From positions 9,672,001 to 9,736,000 of the forward strand of contig CM059625.1 of NCBI GenBank assembly GCA_030435675.1: DNA of 64,000 bases. Direction: 5' to 3'. This document shows positions 39,517 to 49,575 of the stretch, piece by piece (positions within the stretch are counted from its first letter, which is position 1; each line of letters starts with the position of its first letter). The DNA is from Steinernema hermaphroditum (taxonomy: Eukaryota; Nematoda; Chromadorea; Rhabditida; Steinernematidae). A program made the position numbers and the translations under genes. Under the pieces are notes generated by a model that had not been told where the DNA came from, did not search any database, and saw only the letters and a program-made list of their open reading frames with translations.

Positions 39517-41023
39517 TTATATGTCGGTTATGTCGACCACCTGGCTAATGTCTACATTATTCAGGTAGCGGACGATCTGCTTGTAGCGCGTAAAGAAGAC
39601 GAGCACGAAGAGGGCGAACGAAACGGCATATCCCGCAAGCCACGCGACATCCATGCAAAGGGCAGAGTACCGGCAGCAGCTGCACGTCGGCCTATAAATC
39701 AGTCCGTCTAAAAGCCAACCGGGCAAATAATTTTTTTTCACCTGGTTGCTCTAGTGCGAAGGTCATTTAATTCTTCGTAGAGTGGTTCTACCGTATACAT
39801 TCCCTTGTGGTGCACTTTGCGATGACGACAGCATCGCGTAAGCCGTCGTGAACGGCCAGTGCTGGCCATGCAGCTTACAATCACCAGCTCCATAAAGGCA
39901 GCTATTACGAACAGAAACGTAGCCACTTTCCAGACATCTGCAAAAAGGCCAATTGAATTTGCCAGTTTCAAGCAAACCGACCCAATGGGGTGATGTAGTT
40001 AACGCGTATTCTGAAGACTTCGTGCGAACTGTAGTGCAAAAAGAGCACAACGAACGATCCTAGAATCATCAGCGACCGTGTTATGGCCATCGGTCCCAAT
40101 AGCATGGACAACCAACTAAAAAACTGAATCAATCAAACTCAACGGCAGGTTTACCTTATTGTAACAATCAAAATGCTAGGGAGGAAGAATGTGAAAAATA
40201 GTTTGTTGTTGTTTTGGGTGAAGTCCATAATTAGCGTTAGAATGCCATCTTCCGATTCATCCTGCAGTTCTTCGGTTGTCTCTTTGAAATCAACATGCCG
40301 TAGTTTGAGCATTCCGTCCTGAACGCCACACTAATATCACCCCACGTCGTTTTCAAGCTACAACATACTGTTTGAATATGCTGATCTCCAAAGTTTGATT
40401 GTTTGGCTACATCATCCATCCAATAGATCTGAGTGTTTTCACTTGAGGGAGACTTTGCCTTTCGAGTGATTAGCGAGCAGTGTGTAACTCCAAAGGGATA
40501 GAACAAGTTGTTTTCTTCACAAGGAAGAGTAACCTCCAGCCTTTGAGCACTAATAATTACCACCGTACATTCAATCATACCTCTCATTGAGGGAGAACGT
40601 TCCATTCTCGAAAAGAACTTGTTGAATAGTTTCGTTGTAGAATTGAATTTCCTTTGTATCTTCGAACACTAGTTTCGGGAGATCGACTCTGGCAATGGAT
40701 GGATCAATCGTCAGATAGTGATCGCAGAAATTGTCATCCTTGTACGCGAACTTGGTGTCTTCCCAGCTGTATGTTATAAACGCATTTAGTTTTAAGAAAC
40801 TGTAGTCTTCGGAGAAGGACAATCGTTTTATTTTGAGCCCAATGACCACATCTTCCGGGCTTTCCATACCTGCAACAGCCGTATTAAAGAGAGGTTCGCT
40901 GGACGAATTACCTTTTTTCAAAAGGCCATGAACCTTCTCCACTAACTCAGAAACATCGTCACATCCTCTTGAGAAGGAAATAAGAGCTATGTATAGAAAA
41001 ACGAAGTTTAGCAGCCGCCTCAT
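39517..41023 (-). CDS. Cys-loop ligand-gated ion channel subunit, divergent
   Basis: Pentameric neurotransmitter-gated channel subunit. Six exons on the minus strand: 40581-41023, 40369-40540, 40155-40318, 39982-40115, 39742-39937, 39517-39691; 427 residues. The start at 41023 gives a signal peptide (MRRLLNFVFLYIALISF); an in-frame codon 54 nt upstream is an alternative. The Cys-loop is CEENNLFYPFGVTHC with the standard 13 residues between cysteines but no FPFD/FPMD Asp. Four membrane segments follow: LFFTFFLPSILIVTISW, a second with SLMILGSFVVLFL, VATFLFVIAAFMELVIV, and WLAGYAVSFALFVLVFF before the stop. There is no PAR motif before M2 and no vicinal cysteine pair in loop C (the apparent one is intronic), so ligand and ion selectivity cannot be told; it resembles the unplaced LGC groups of nematodes. 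Confidence 0.88.
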
Positions 41024-41866
41024 GCGTCCTGAAGGTATAGTGAACGAATGAAGTGGTGAACCAATATCGCAATGCAATGTGCATTTACCCGCATAATTTG
41101 TGTGCTTATCGATTTGTTTGTTTTTATTGGTTTCAGAGAAATGGGATTCAAGATTTCCACTTTTTCTTGTGCTGAGGACCTTTTATAGGTAAGCATTGCC
41201 TGTTAGAATATCATCGTACAAAGCAAAAGGAGAGCAAGATAGGTTGTTACGCGACAAAATATTAAAAATAAAGAAAGTATTCGTTTCAACGATGCCCAAG
41301 AAGAGACAGGATGCGCGAATAGGCGGTACCGCAGCGGATGATAGTGGGTTGAGTTGAACGGAAGAGTCGGGATGAAAAGAAAGGAGAGAACGCGACCTGT
41401 AGAATGACAAGAACATGTTTGAAGGTTCGCCTCGACGCGTCTTGGTGGCTTCCGTTGCGCGGGAGAAGCTACGGGTTGGAGGTCGCTAACAGCGAAGACG
41501 GAATGCGCTGCTCTTTGGTGTAACAACGCGCCTGTGGCGCGAAACGTAAACCTACCTTAATTCGCTCTTTGCCACTCATAGGTATCCACAGCAGTATGGC
41601 GGTTCCTTGTTTTAAAAAAACAAGTTCCGTCTCATAGCTGTGGGATGCACTCACTGTATTGATGCTGCTGTTCTTATACAATTTCTTAACGCAGGTGTCA
41701 AATTGATAAAAACAATTATTGGAAAATGATGTATCTGTTCTCTTGGGGAACCAACGACCTTCGAAGCAGTGCAGTGTAAGGTAATACAAAAATATAATAA
41801 ATATAATAATGTTGGGCGTCTTTTGGATTATATTCAGTATAAATTCACTAATAAAGGTAATTCGCT
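41024..41866. other. intergenic upstream of the channel gene, with an unassigned open frame
   Basis: A minus-strand open frame at 41469-41789 looks mildly protein-like (alternating charged and hydrophobic residues) but has no recognised domain, no signal peptide and no clear splice partner. It may be a degraded downstream part of the FLYWCH/MULE-like remnant just upstream on the same strand. Confidence 0.4.
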
Positions 41867-42660
41867 TCAGGAAGAAGTTGTCTTCAAAATGGCTCGAGAA
41901 ACAATTAAACAGGTGCCAATTTTGACAGTTCGCAACAAACCAGTGTCATGCTTGAATGCAGCAGCTTTCCTAAACTGCTCCGGTATTTCAAAACCACATG
42001 GCTGAGGTATGTTCGCAACATGATCACCGTCTTGCTCACGACATCTTTTTCGAGTTTTTTGGAGAGCTCGTATATACGATTCTTGAGAGCCTGCTGCACC
42101 CAGAGCTTCATTCGTTAGCTTGTTGCGGACTGATTGGAGAGTGTCCCGATTAACAGCTTGTCGGTCAGTTTCACAAGCTGTCGCGCGCCCAATCGCCTCA
42201 AGTTCGTCAAGTGCTTTTCTTACCTAAACAAATAGTTTATTTTGGATAACATGTAATGTGTAGACAAGACCTGGACACAGGTGTAGTCAGGATTGTGTCC
42301 CGCATGCCTTCTAACGATCTTTCCTTTCAGAGTTTCATTGTTGACATGCACCCTTGCGGGGCATTTTTTTTCAACACAGCGGTAAGCTGTACGCTAAGGA
42401 AAACGAATTAAAGGCCGTTCTCTCCTGTACGTGAATCCTTCATACATCAGCATTCCCGTCCCAAATTTGTTGGTTCTTCGTGTTTTCTCGGAAGATGCTT
42501 CGATGAACTGTATTTCATCAGGAACTAAAGATAACCCATCACTTTCACACCTTTTTTTCGCAAGCTTATTATCTCACCTTCGACAACTGGTTTGTCACTT
42601 AGATCGAAAAGATCACCAGCCTGCACAAATACACCTTTGGTAAACGTCGTCTTTTTTGAA
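41867..42660 (-). pseudogene. FLYWCH zinc finger / MULE-type gene remnant with in-frame stop
   Basis: Minus-strand exons 42578-about 42660, 42271-42524 and 41867-42223 join in phase. The middle exon encodes a FLYWCH-type finger (YEGFTYRRERPLIRFP, then YRCVEKKCPARVHV and HAGHN) with the correct C-C-H-H order and the usual 15-residue spacing, but a TAG at 42394-42396 interrupts the frame. The exon length still closes perfectly in phase, so this is one substitution rather than a missed intron. The third exon resembles the region between FLYWCH and the transposase core in FLYWCH/MULE proteins (EIPEQFRK, then HDTG) and ends after 119 codons with no transposase catalytic part. No start codon was found upstream. 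Probably a decayed domesticated or mobile gene. Confidence 0.65.
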
Positions 42661-42726
42661 ATTCGCGGAACTTTCGTTCGCGGAATTTTCGTCGCGGAAT
42701 TATTTTTCGCGGAATTTTCGCGCCAC
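42655..42726. repeat. short tandem repeat, unit about CGCGGAATTTTCGT
   Basis: Four imperfect copies of a unit containing CGCGGAA(T/C)TTTCG lie side by side, next to the broken FLYWCH gene. The unit length varies between 14 and 20 nt because of T-run changes. Confidence 0.7.
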
Positions 42727-42880
42727 GGTTATTGCGCACTTGAGAAACGAGAAACTTTCTCGCACAAAGCTTGCATCGTATTTAAATTTATATATACTTC
42801 TGACATATTTTTTTGACTGCGAATAAATCATTTGGAACGTATTGTTTTATTTACATAATTTACAAAGTACATCTCGGAAG

Positions 42881-44701
42881 CTACACTGTTGTTTCTGGCG
42901 TATTAGAATCCAGAGGACAGTCGGCGTATGTCAGTGTTATACCAGAGTCAGACGGAGTACCGAATTGCCTTGGTGAAGCGCATCTGGAGGCAGTGCTCGT
43001 AAGGGAGTGCACAATTGACGTCGGGGAAAGAACGGTTTTCTCTCGACCATCTTCTGGCTTCCGCGCTCGTTCTGACTTGTCATTTCTGATATCGAACCGT
43101 ATCAGTTTCTTGGCATCCACGGCTTGTTCTCGTCTTGAAAGCGATGAAGGGATCTCGTATTGGGTGCCTCTGTCCTGCGATAGCTTTGGCCTAGGCCGCT
43201 GACTTTCTTCGTTATGTGGACTGTGCTGTTCCTCCAGGAGTTTTATTTGTTCCAGAACTAAAGAAGAGATTTCAGACTGTCCGCTAGATATTAAAAGTTA
43301 GACATCATTGCTTTAGAATTTAAAGAGAGAACCAAAGAACACACCTGAGCTAGATGTCTGCGCCGCCACGCTTTTGATGTACTCCTTCCAGCTGTTGCTC
43401 GCCTTCACGATTTCTTCGAAACTTACATTGTCGTAGATTGGTGATTCAAGAGTAATTGTCGTCTGAGTGCATTCAGACTCCCTACTGCTCAAAGGAAGAT
43501 GACTCGTACTCGCTTGTCCACACCACACTGGTTCGTTTGAGATCTTTTTCTCTAATCGAGAGGGCAAATTGCGCTGCACATCGGTATGCCTTTCTTTGAC
43601 GGAATCGTGCGGAGAAGCCCCAGGTCCAGAGGAGAGCGGCAGAGCTAGTTTCGTTTCGGCAGTGCTTTCAAGTGACTTTTCTGGTAAATACAATCCGAAT
43701 TTAGAAATGTACGAGATGACTTGGTCGTCTGTGCAGAATCTTATGGATTCGCTTCTGCGAATTGCCGTCCTAAATACTTTCCGTTTTTCGTTTAAATTTC
43801 AAATAGGATGGCTACCTCAATTTTGTGGAACACATAGCAGAAGCAAATGTCTCATCCTCGATTACGTAGATGTTCTTCTGAAACGTACACAAAATCCTTC
43901 GCTTATGAAAGTACGCAATTTTTGAGAAATGCACTGATGTTTGCTGGTAGTGTACAATACCTGGAATTCTCGCAACAAGTCTATCATGTAGACGACCCTC
44001 AACGGATTTGTGTTCATCCTCGAAATGACGACAATCCCATGATTTCGTACAACTTCCGTTAGCTGGAATTGGTGTGCTATGACTCAAGTACGGAAACAAT
44101 CGGAACTAACGTCATTTGTTCTCCACGCATCAACATCCGGACTTATTTTGGCAAACGACTCCATGACGTCACCCCCACAGAGAAGCATTACGCGAATATT
44201 CCCTGCACCGTGCTTCTTCCTCATCTTCGACTGTACGTTGCGGAGAACTTCTAGAACAGGGCAGTGCTTGCTTTGCTCACTTTCCCAACCGTCTACGCTG
44301 AAATAAAAATTGCAAGTGAAGGCGCACTTCCAAATGAGGAAATGCAAACTGTGATTTGCTAAGATACCTGATCCAGTCTATTCGGGAAGTTATTAACTGG
44401 AGCATCTTCAGCCTGTGGTTCGAAGCTACAAGGTCAGGAGTTGCGTTGTAGTCGGAACACGGACTCACGATCCCTTCAAGCACCTCCAAACCCAATGTGC
44501 GCTCGAAAAAGTCCTTAGCACGTTCTGTGAATAGGCTAGTTCATAAACACTGTGATTCTACATCATACCGAACATCCGGAAGTGCATAAGAGTTGGCGGA
44601 TTGAAAGCTCCACTGGAAACGAGAACAATCTTCAGCGTGTCTTCGCCGGAAATTACGGATTTTTGAGTCGTCGCCGAGTGATACTCATGATTCTCGTGCA
44701 T
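42881..44701 (-). CDS. nicotinamide mononucleotide adenylyltransferase (NMNAT) with long C-terminal tail
   Basis: Makes NAD+ from NMN and ATP. Seven exons on the minus strand: 44569-44701, 44368-44524, 44111-44297, 43961-44062, 43816-43877, 43345-43769, 42881-43257; 480 residues. Conserved blocks: IVLVSSGAFNPPTLMHFRMF (nucleotide-binding GxFxPxTxxH), GIVSPCSDY, LVASNHRLKM, IDWISVDGWESEQ, MLLCGGDVMESFA, and STKLRTAIRRSESIRF, the ISSTKIRRALRRGQSVRY-type motif. The catalytic core ends near residue 260 at SYISKFGLYLPE; about 220 further residues form a Ser/Thr- and charge-rich tail without a recognised domain. The start at 44701 is the first in-frame ATG. Intron 4 is 83 nt, the others 41-87 nt. 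Confidence 0.93.
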
Positions 44702-46696
44702 TCCCGACGCATGAACACTCACTCTGCAAGCTGGTTTCTATAGACGATCACACGGTTCGCAGCCGCATTGAAAAATCCCAGCTTAGTATTGGAGGCGTAG
44801 TGGTGATTAAAGCAGAAAAGGTGCAGTGACGTTTCGCGACAAGCGGATCTCGTCTGGAGGGACAGCTGTTGCTGAATATCTGTTTTGTCACATAGACGGT
44901 TCTCACTTCATGAGAGGCTAGACCACACGGATATAATTTGAAAAGAAACTCCGCTCCGGTGTTTGTCAACGAACGGAGGGGAACTAGGAATGCGCAAGCC
45001 CGAATTTGTCGTGGCTCCAGACAGTCGTACTTTCTTCAAATGACTATGCGTTCTGTTGATGTTTTGACATTCGCGGCGGCCAAACAAACGCGATAACCAT
45101 AGCGAATCCATATGTAACAAATATATAAATATCGATCATCAACTATGATTCGTCTCTTTTGGTACACCACGGTTTTTGCCTTAAGTTTGCTCGAATAGGA
45201 CAGTCTCCTTACGCATCACCATTTAACATTGCGCAAAAAGTTAAAAACGATTGAAACGGGCAAATTCATGCTGCAACAAGCAACGTAAATGAGGGTCGCC
45301 AGAGTCGCATAGAACAAAAGGAGAACGCACTGCTCGAGAACAAACGTTGCTGGGAACACGTTTGACGAAACACAGCAGTCTGGCCTAAAATATGATTATT
45401 GCAGATTGGCAAGCGCAGAAGATTATGCAATTGGGGACACTCGTCAATGGAGAGAAGTTTACGCTCAGTGCGCCCAAACAGCATGAGGGCACAAACATAA
45501 TCGGCTGAACCGCGCAGAACTGAGCGTAATCAACACCAGTATCGGCACTTGCACATTACGGCTCAAATTTTGACAAATTACGGGCTTTAGCGCCGAGAAA
45601 ACACTTTTCCAACGACTCGGAATCTGCTGCTTCTCACTTTCTTCAAGAAAGCGGACGACTTGGCGATACTTCTTCGGAAAAAAGTTGTCAAGAATGTAAT
45701 TATTTTTGGACACACCGCTCAGTATTAAAGCCAATTCTGAGTAAAATGGCGCATTCGGACTACTTGCGGAGTATAACACAAAATTGGCAATGCATTTACG
45801 CATTTACGCCAACCGCCAGTAAGAAACAATGCTCAATAGTTTTACTTTGAAGAAACCTTGATGTCATGCACAAAAGTATGTGAACAGGCATCTCAGTGAA
45901 GAAAAACACATATATTTCTACGTGGGTTTGCGCAACAGTACCGAAACCTTTCGAATATGACAAAGATTACGGTAGTAAGCGAGCAGCTTCCAGATAATCG
46001 ATAACGTCAAGTACGACAATTGCAGAGTACATGTCAGAAGACGCATAGAATGGATGAATGCTAGATCAGTGAACCTGAATGTAGTCACCTGCGCGTTGTT
46101 AATTAGTGGTATTACTCGGAACCACAACAATTACTACGGTAAAAGCAATTTGTTAGGTGTCGATCGGTCTCGCATAAACGAGATGTTCACATAAACTGTC
46201 TACCAGAGGGAGGTCTAAATGTTACAGGAACCAAAAGAAAAATAAGGCCGATGAAATGCACAATTTTAGCAAATGCAGTTGATGCTTTCTAGGAAGTGTG
46301 TGCTTTCGAGGTACGATCAGAGATACGTAATCGTACATAATCGCTCATTGCGTAATGGGTTTGCGCTCCGATAATTAAAAACGTTTGATAATGACTTTTA
46401 AATGTTCCGTGATAGTAACGTCTTCACAGAAACAGAGTTTATTCGAAGTAAATGAAGAGTAGAACCGATTTAGAACAAGAAACATCTCTTTAATAACCTC
46501 CATGACAATGCAAAGGGTCACTGTTCAAAGAAGCCGAACAAATCGAGCGTTCTGTCTGGTAGAAAGTAATTGATCAGGATAAAAAAAGGATATTTTGTTA
46601 CTTTTACTACGCGGCACATAAAATTTCCTGCTGTATTTTGCTTGTCGAGTTGTATACATTTACAGTTCTCTGTTGTCGTCACAGTACTCAGTTTAT
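44702..46696. other. intergenic, AT-rich
   Basis: Upstream of NMNAT. One minus-strand frame at 45465-45803 is moderately protein-like and is listed separately. Nothing else is supported; the remaining open frames are short. Confidence 0.45.
45465..45803 (-). CDS. possible small single-exon gene, unrecognised
   Basis: A 112-codon frame starting with ATG at 45803. It contains a charged middle (FFPKKYRQVVRFLEESEKQ) of coding-like composition and a hydrophobic C-terminal stretch, but no domain, signal peptide or splice support. Length is within what chance gives in a window this size, so treat it as a weak candidate only. Confidence 0.25.
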   Translation of the reverse strand: MRKCIANFVLYSASSPNAPFYSELALILSGVSKNNYILDNFFPKKYRQVVRFLEESEKQQIPSRWKSVFSALKPVICQNLSRNVQVPILVLITLSSARFSRLCLCPHAVWAH

Positions 46697-46890
46697 ATGA
46701 AGCTTCAATTGTGGTGGTTGCTTGTCATCGTTGTGAAATTATCGACCATTAATGCGCATCACTCGCCGAATATTTTGAAAGTTAAGTTAAGAATGTATCA
46801 AATAAGAGGGGCGGCGCCTCTGCGAGTATTGACGGTGAACTAAGTTTCAGGTATAGTAGGCGTTGTGAATGGGGTTCGTTCGTCTTATAA
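46697..46890 (+). CDS. possible small secreted peptide gene
   Basis: Two exons, 46697-46794 and 46851-46890, joined by a 56-nt GTATCA...TTTCAG intron, encode 45 residues. The first 20 (MKLQLWWLLVIVVKLSTINA) are a textbook signal peptide with an A-x-A-like end; the mature part would be about 25 basic residues. Without splicing the first frame also ends after 47 codons. The signal peptide is the only positive evidence. Confidence 0.3.
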
Positions 46891-49109
46891 CTCTGTTCGA
46901 GCGGATTTACGCTCAACTGTTCGTACACGTTCGTTCTGAATGTCACCATTGTACCATACTGTCATACCGTGGCTTGTCCGTGTATGTAGTTCTAGTCAAC
47001 GAAACAAAATTGTTTCGGCGGAAGAGCACTTCACTTCAAACATTTATTCAGAGGGAGGCGTCACAGGAAAGACGGAACATAGCTACTATTTTTGCAGACA
47101 GCACTACCCCCACGCATTTTTAGTCTTATTGTTTTCGTATTCGTAAGAAAACAAGATAATGATTCCATTTAGAACAATCTCGGTGAATAGAAAAATGACG
47201 AATATGTGTTGTTTAGTGGCAAAGAAACAACATTACTCATGGGTACAAAAACAGTAAACAAACACATTTACATCTTAGTCTCATTCATGCAGATGCATGC
47301 GCCAGGTTCGATCGGCGTTAAGTTCAGCAAAGCTCAGCTAGTTCCTTCGTTTCCATATCTAACGTAATGATAGGAGTACGTCAGCGGTTAAATTTGTTAA
47401 TAATTTCAATGTGCATTTTAAGTACAGCGCAATTTGTAATACGATGTTCTATGAAGCACTTGAAGTTTATTCTTACGCGCCAACTACGGTATGGTTATAC
47501 TTAATTCCTCAAAGTACTGCTCAACTTGAAATTATTAAAAACTTCTGGCTATTGGAACATACAATGAAGACGGTATGTATCTGCCAAGATGCATTCCGCA
47601 GCAAAAAAAAACATATAAAAAATTTTAAGACTTTTCTCGGTGACTGTTTTTTTTATACTTCATATTTGGTACTTCATAATTCATTTGTGTTCCCGGTAAT
47701 CGGTCGGGTCCACTCAATCTGAGGTTCCTCGCATGAGTTAAGTGAGCGATGTGCCCACATTGATGGGATCGCTGATGGCTCTACTCGTCTTCAGCAGAGG
47801 ATCAACGTCAACGTTGTGATTCTCGCTTTTCCGAGCATATATTAGGCGCAAGGCGCAATCTCTTGATGCAAGTAAATAAACTCGTAGAAAACATAAAAAA
47901 TATAATGCAGGTGGGATGAAAAGGCCACAAAATATTTTAGTCCACATTTGGAAATGCGAATTTTGAAACGGGTATGAAAATATGGTGGGCAGTATGTACT
48001 GGACTATGTGAACAAAGCACTGCGCTTTTTTTATACTGGAATTCGCCTCGTCAGTTTTTGAGCAAGAGTTTCTGCCTCACGGTGTGTACATTACTTGAGC
48101 ATCGTACCGAGATTCAGCTCAGTTTGTCAGCTATGGTAAAATAAGTCACCGAAAGTGATTTGTCGTAATAACTTTGGGAAGTCCTAATAATTGGTAGTCC
48201 TAGCTGAATGTATTTGAGTTTCCAATACAAATTTATTAAGCACATGCCGTCACTTGTACTGAAGCACTATAAAACAAAAGTTGACAAATAGCCTTCAATT
48301 TTTGTCTACGCGAAATACAATTCATATAACAAAATGCGGTGGAGGCCGTTGGATTCTCGTGAACTGTCCCAAGAATAATTCGCTAGTCATCTTTAGTAAC
48401 TAGTATCCAGTATCCATGGATGTACGAAAATGCCCTAGTGCTTAGACATAGTTGACAAGTCTCGATATTCAGCATAAAAATGGGCTCGTTATTTGTTTCG
48501 AAGCATTGCTCAGCTTCTTCTTTGTTTTTACTGTCTCTCATCAACATGTCGCCTAGATGTCTACAAGAGAAAAACAGGAATGTTTAGTCCTGCTGCTATA
48601 CCTTTTTGCTCGCATTTGCGACTAATTTTAGATGTTGTCCATTAATGTCCGCTTTAGACAGACGCAGTGATAAATTGGTCCAATCACTCACAACTTTTTC
48701 CACTTCGGTTTCCTGCCTTTAACTGAATGGCATTCCTAAAATAAGGGCTTAATCTATAGGTGGTAAAGAGAGCGCAAATGTTTCCACGTAATCCATCTCA
48801 TCAATTGACGAAAAACATAATAAAAATAGGCGTCTAAAATTGTTTCAAAGTGCTAAAATGATGTCACCTCGAATAAATTGTTTCTTTTCAAACATCAGAG
48901 CATTTTGTTCAATTATCAGTGTCCTCCGAATGTAAATCGCCCCAGTTAGCGACCACGTAAAGGTCGTAGCAAGGTGCTGAACTCAAGGCCGAAACAAACA
49001 AGATAAACAATTCTCATCATGGCCAATCTACCTTTCAAATGACATGATGTACGGTGCCCTTGACTCTTTCTTGTTACACAACATGCAGAGCAAAGAGTGT
49101 TTTCAAACG
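46891..49109. other. AT-rich intergenic region
   Basis: No supported gene. A strong donor-like GAAGACG|GTATGT at about 47572 sits in an open frame (47440-47722), but no convincing partner exon was found. Confidence 0.4.
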
Positions 49110-49575
49110 ATGTTCTTGGACGTTGTTTTTTGTGTCGTTTCTATAGTTTTGTCTGCATTTCGCATCATACGTTGTCTACCCTTTGCTGTGTTTTAAACCG
49201 ACGTCACAAAAGGAAACAATGAAAGAAATTATTTTGTTTTCTTTAGGTGCCTGTCGGTTGGTTCGGCCTTATCTTATGGCGCCCACATCACCGGCCGCAA
49301 CCTTAAGTGCATGTGATTCCACGAGCGTTTGCCCTAAAAGTGTTTCGCTTATCTGTCAAAAATAAATACAATTCATTGTCTTAGGACACTCTGCGAAGAA
49401 GGAAGCCCATTAAGGAAAATCCCCTGTGTCTGTAACCAAGTAACACGACCAGGAAGTTGCGTTGTTTTTATTCGCGATCTTCTAGGTATATTATGTTAGT
49501 TTCAATGTCATTTGTTTTCTCTCAATTGCAGAAAGCAAATTCGAAGGAAATTGCATGATAACTAGAAAATGGTGA
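49110..49575 (+). CDS. small secreted cysteine-rich protein, unrecognised family
   Basis: Four exons: 49110-49189, 49247-49312, 49385-49485, 49532-49575, with introns of 57, 72 and 46 nt; 96 residues. The phases 2, 2, 1 close exactly and the last intron has a clear TTGCAG acceptor. The first about 20 residues (LDVVFCVVSIVLSAF core) form a signal peptide. Mature cysteines occur in the order CLPFAVC, LKCMTLCEEG, IPCVCNQ, GSCVVF, GNCMI, as in small disulfide-rich secreted proteins; no known fold could be assigned. The first two junctions rest on phase and splice signal only. Confidence 0.55.

Noticed and set aside
40320..40368. vicinal cysteines (VCC) suggesting an acetylcholine-receptor alpha-type loop C
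   Set aside because: They lie inside a 50-nt GTATGT...TTCAG intron; splicing it out is needed to stay in frame with the first membrane segment.
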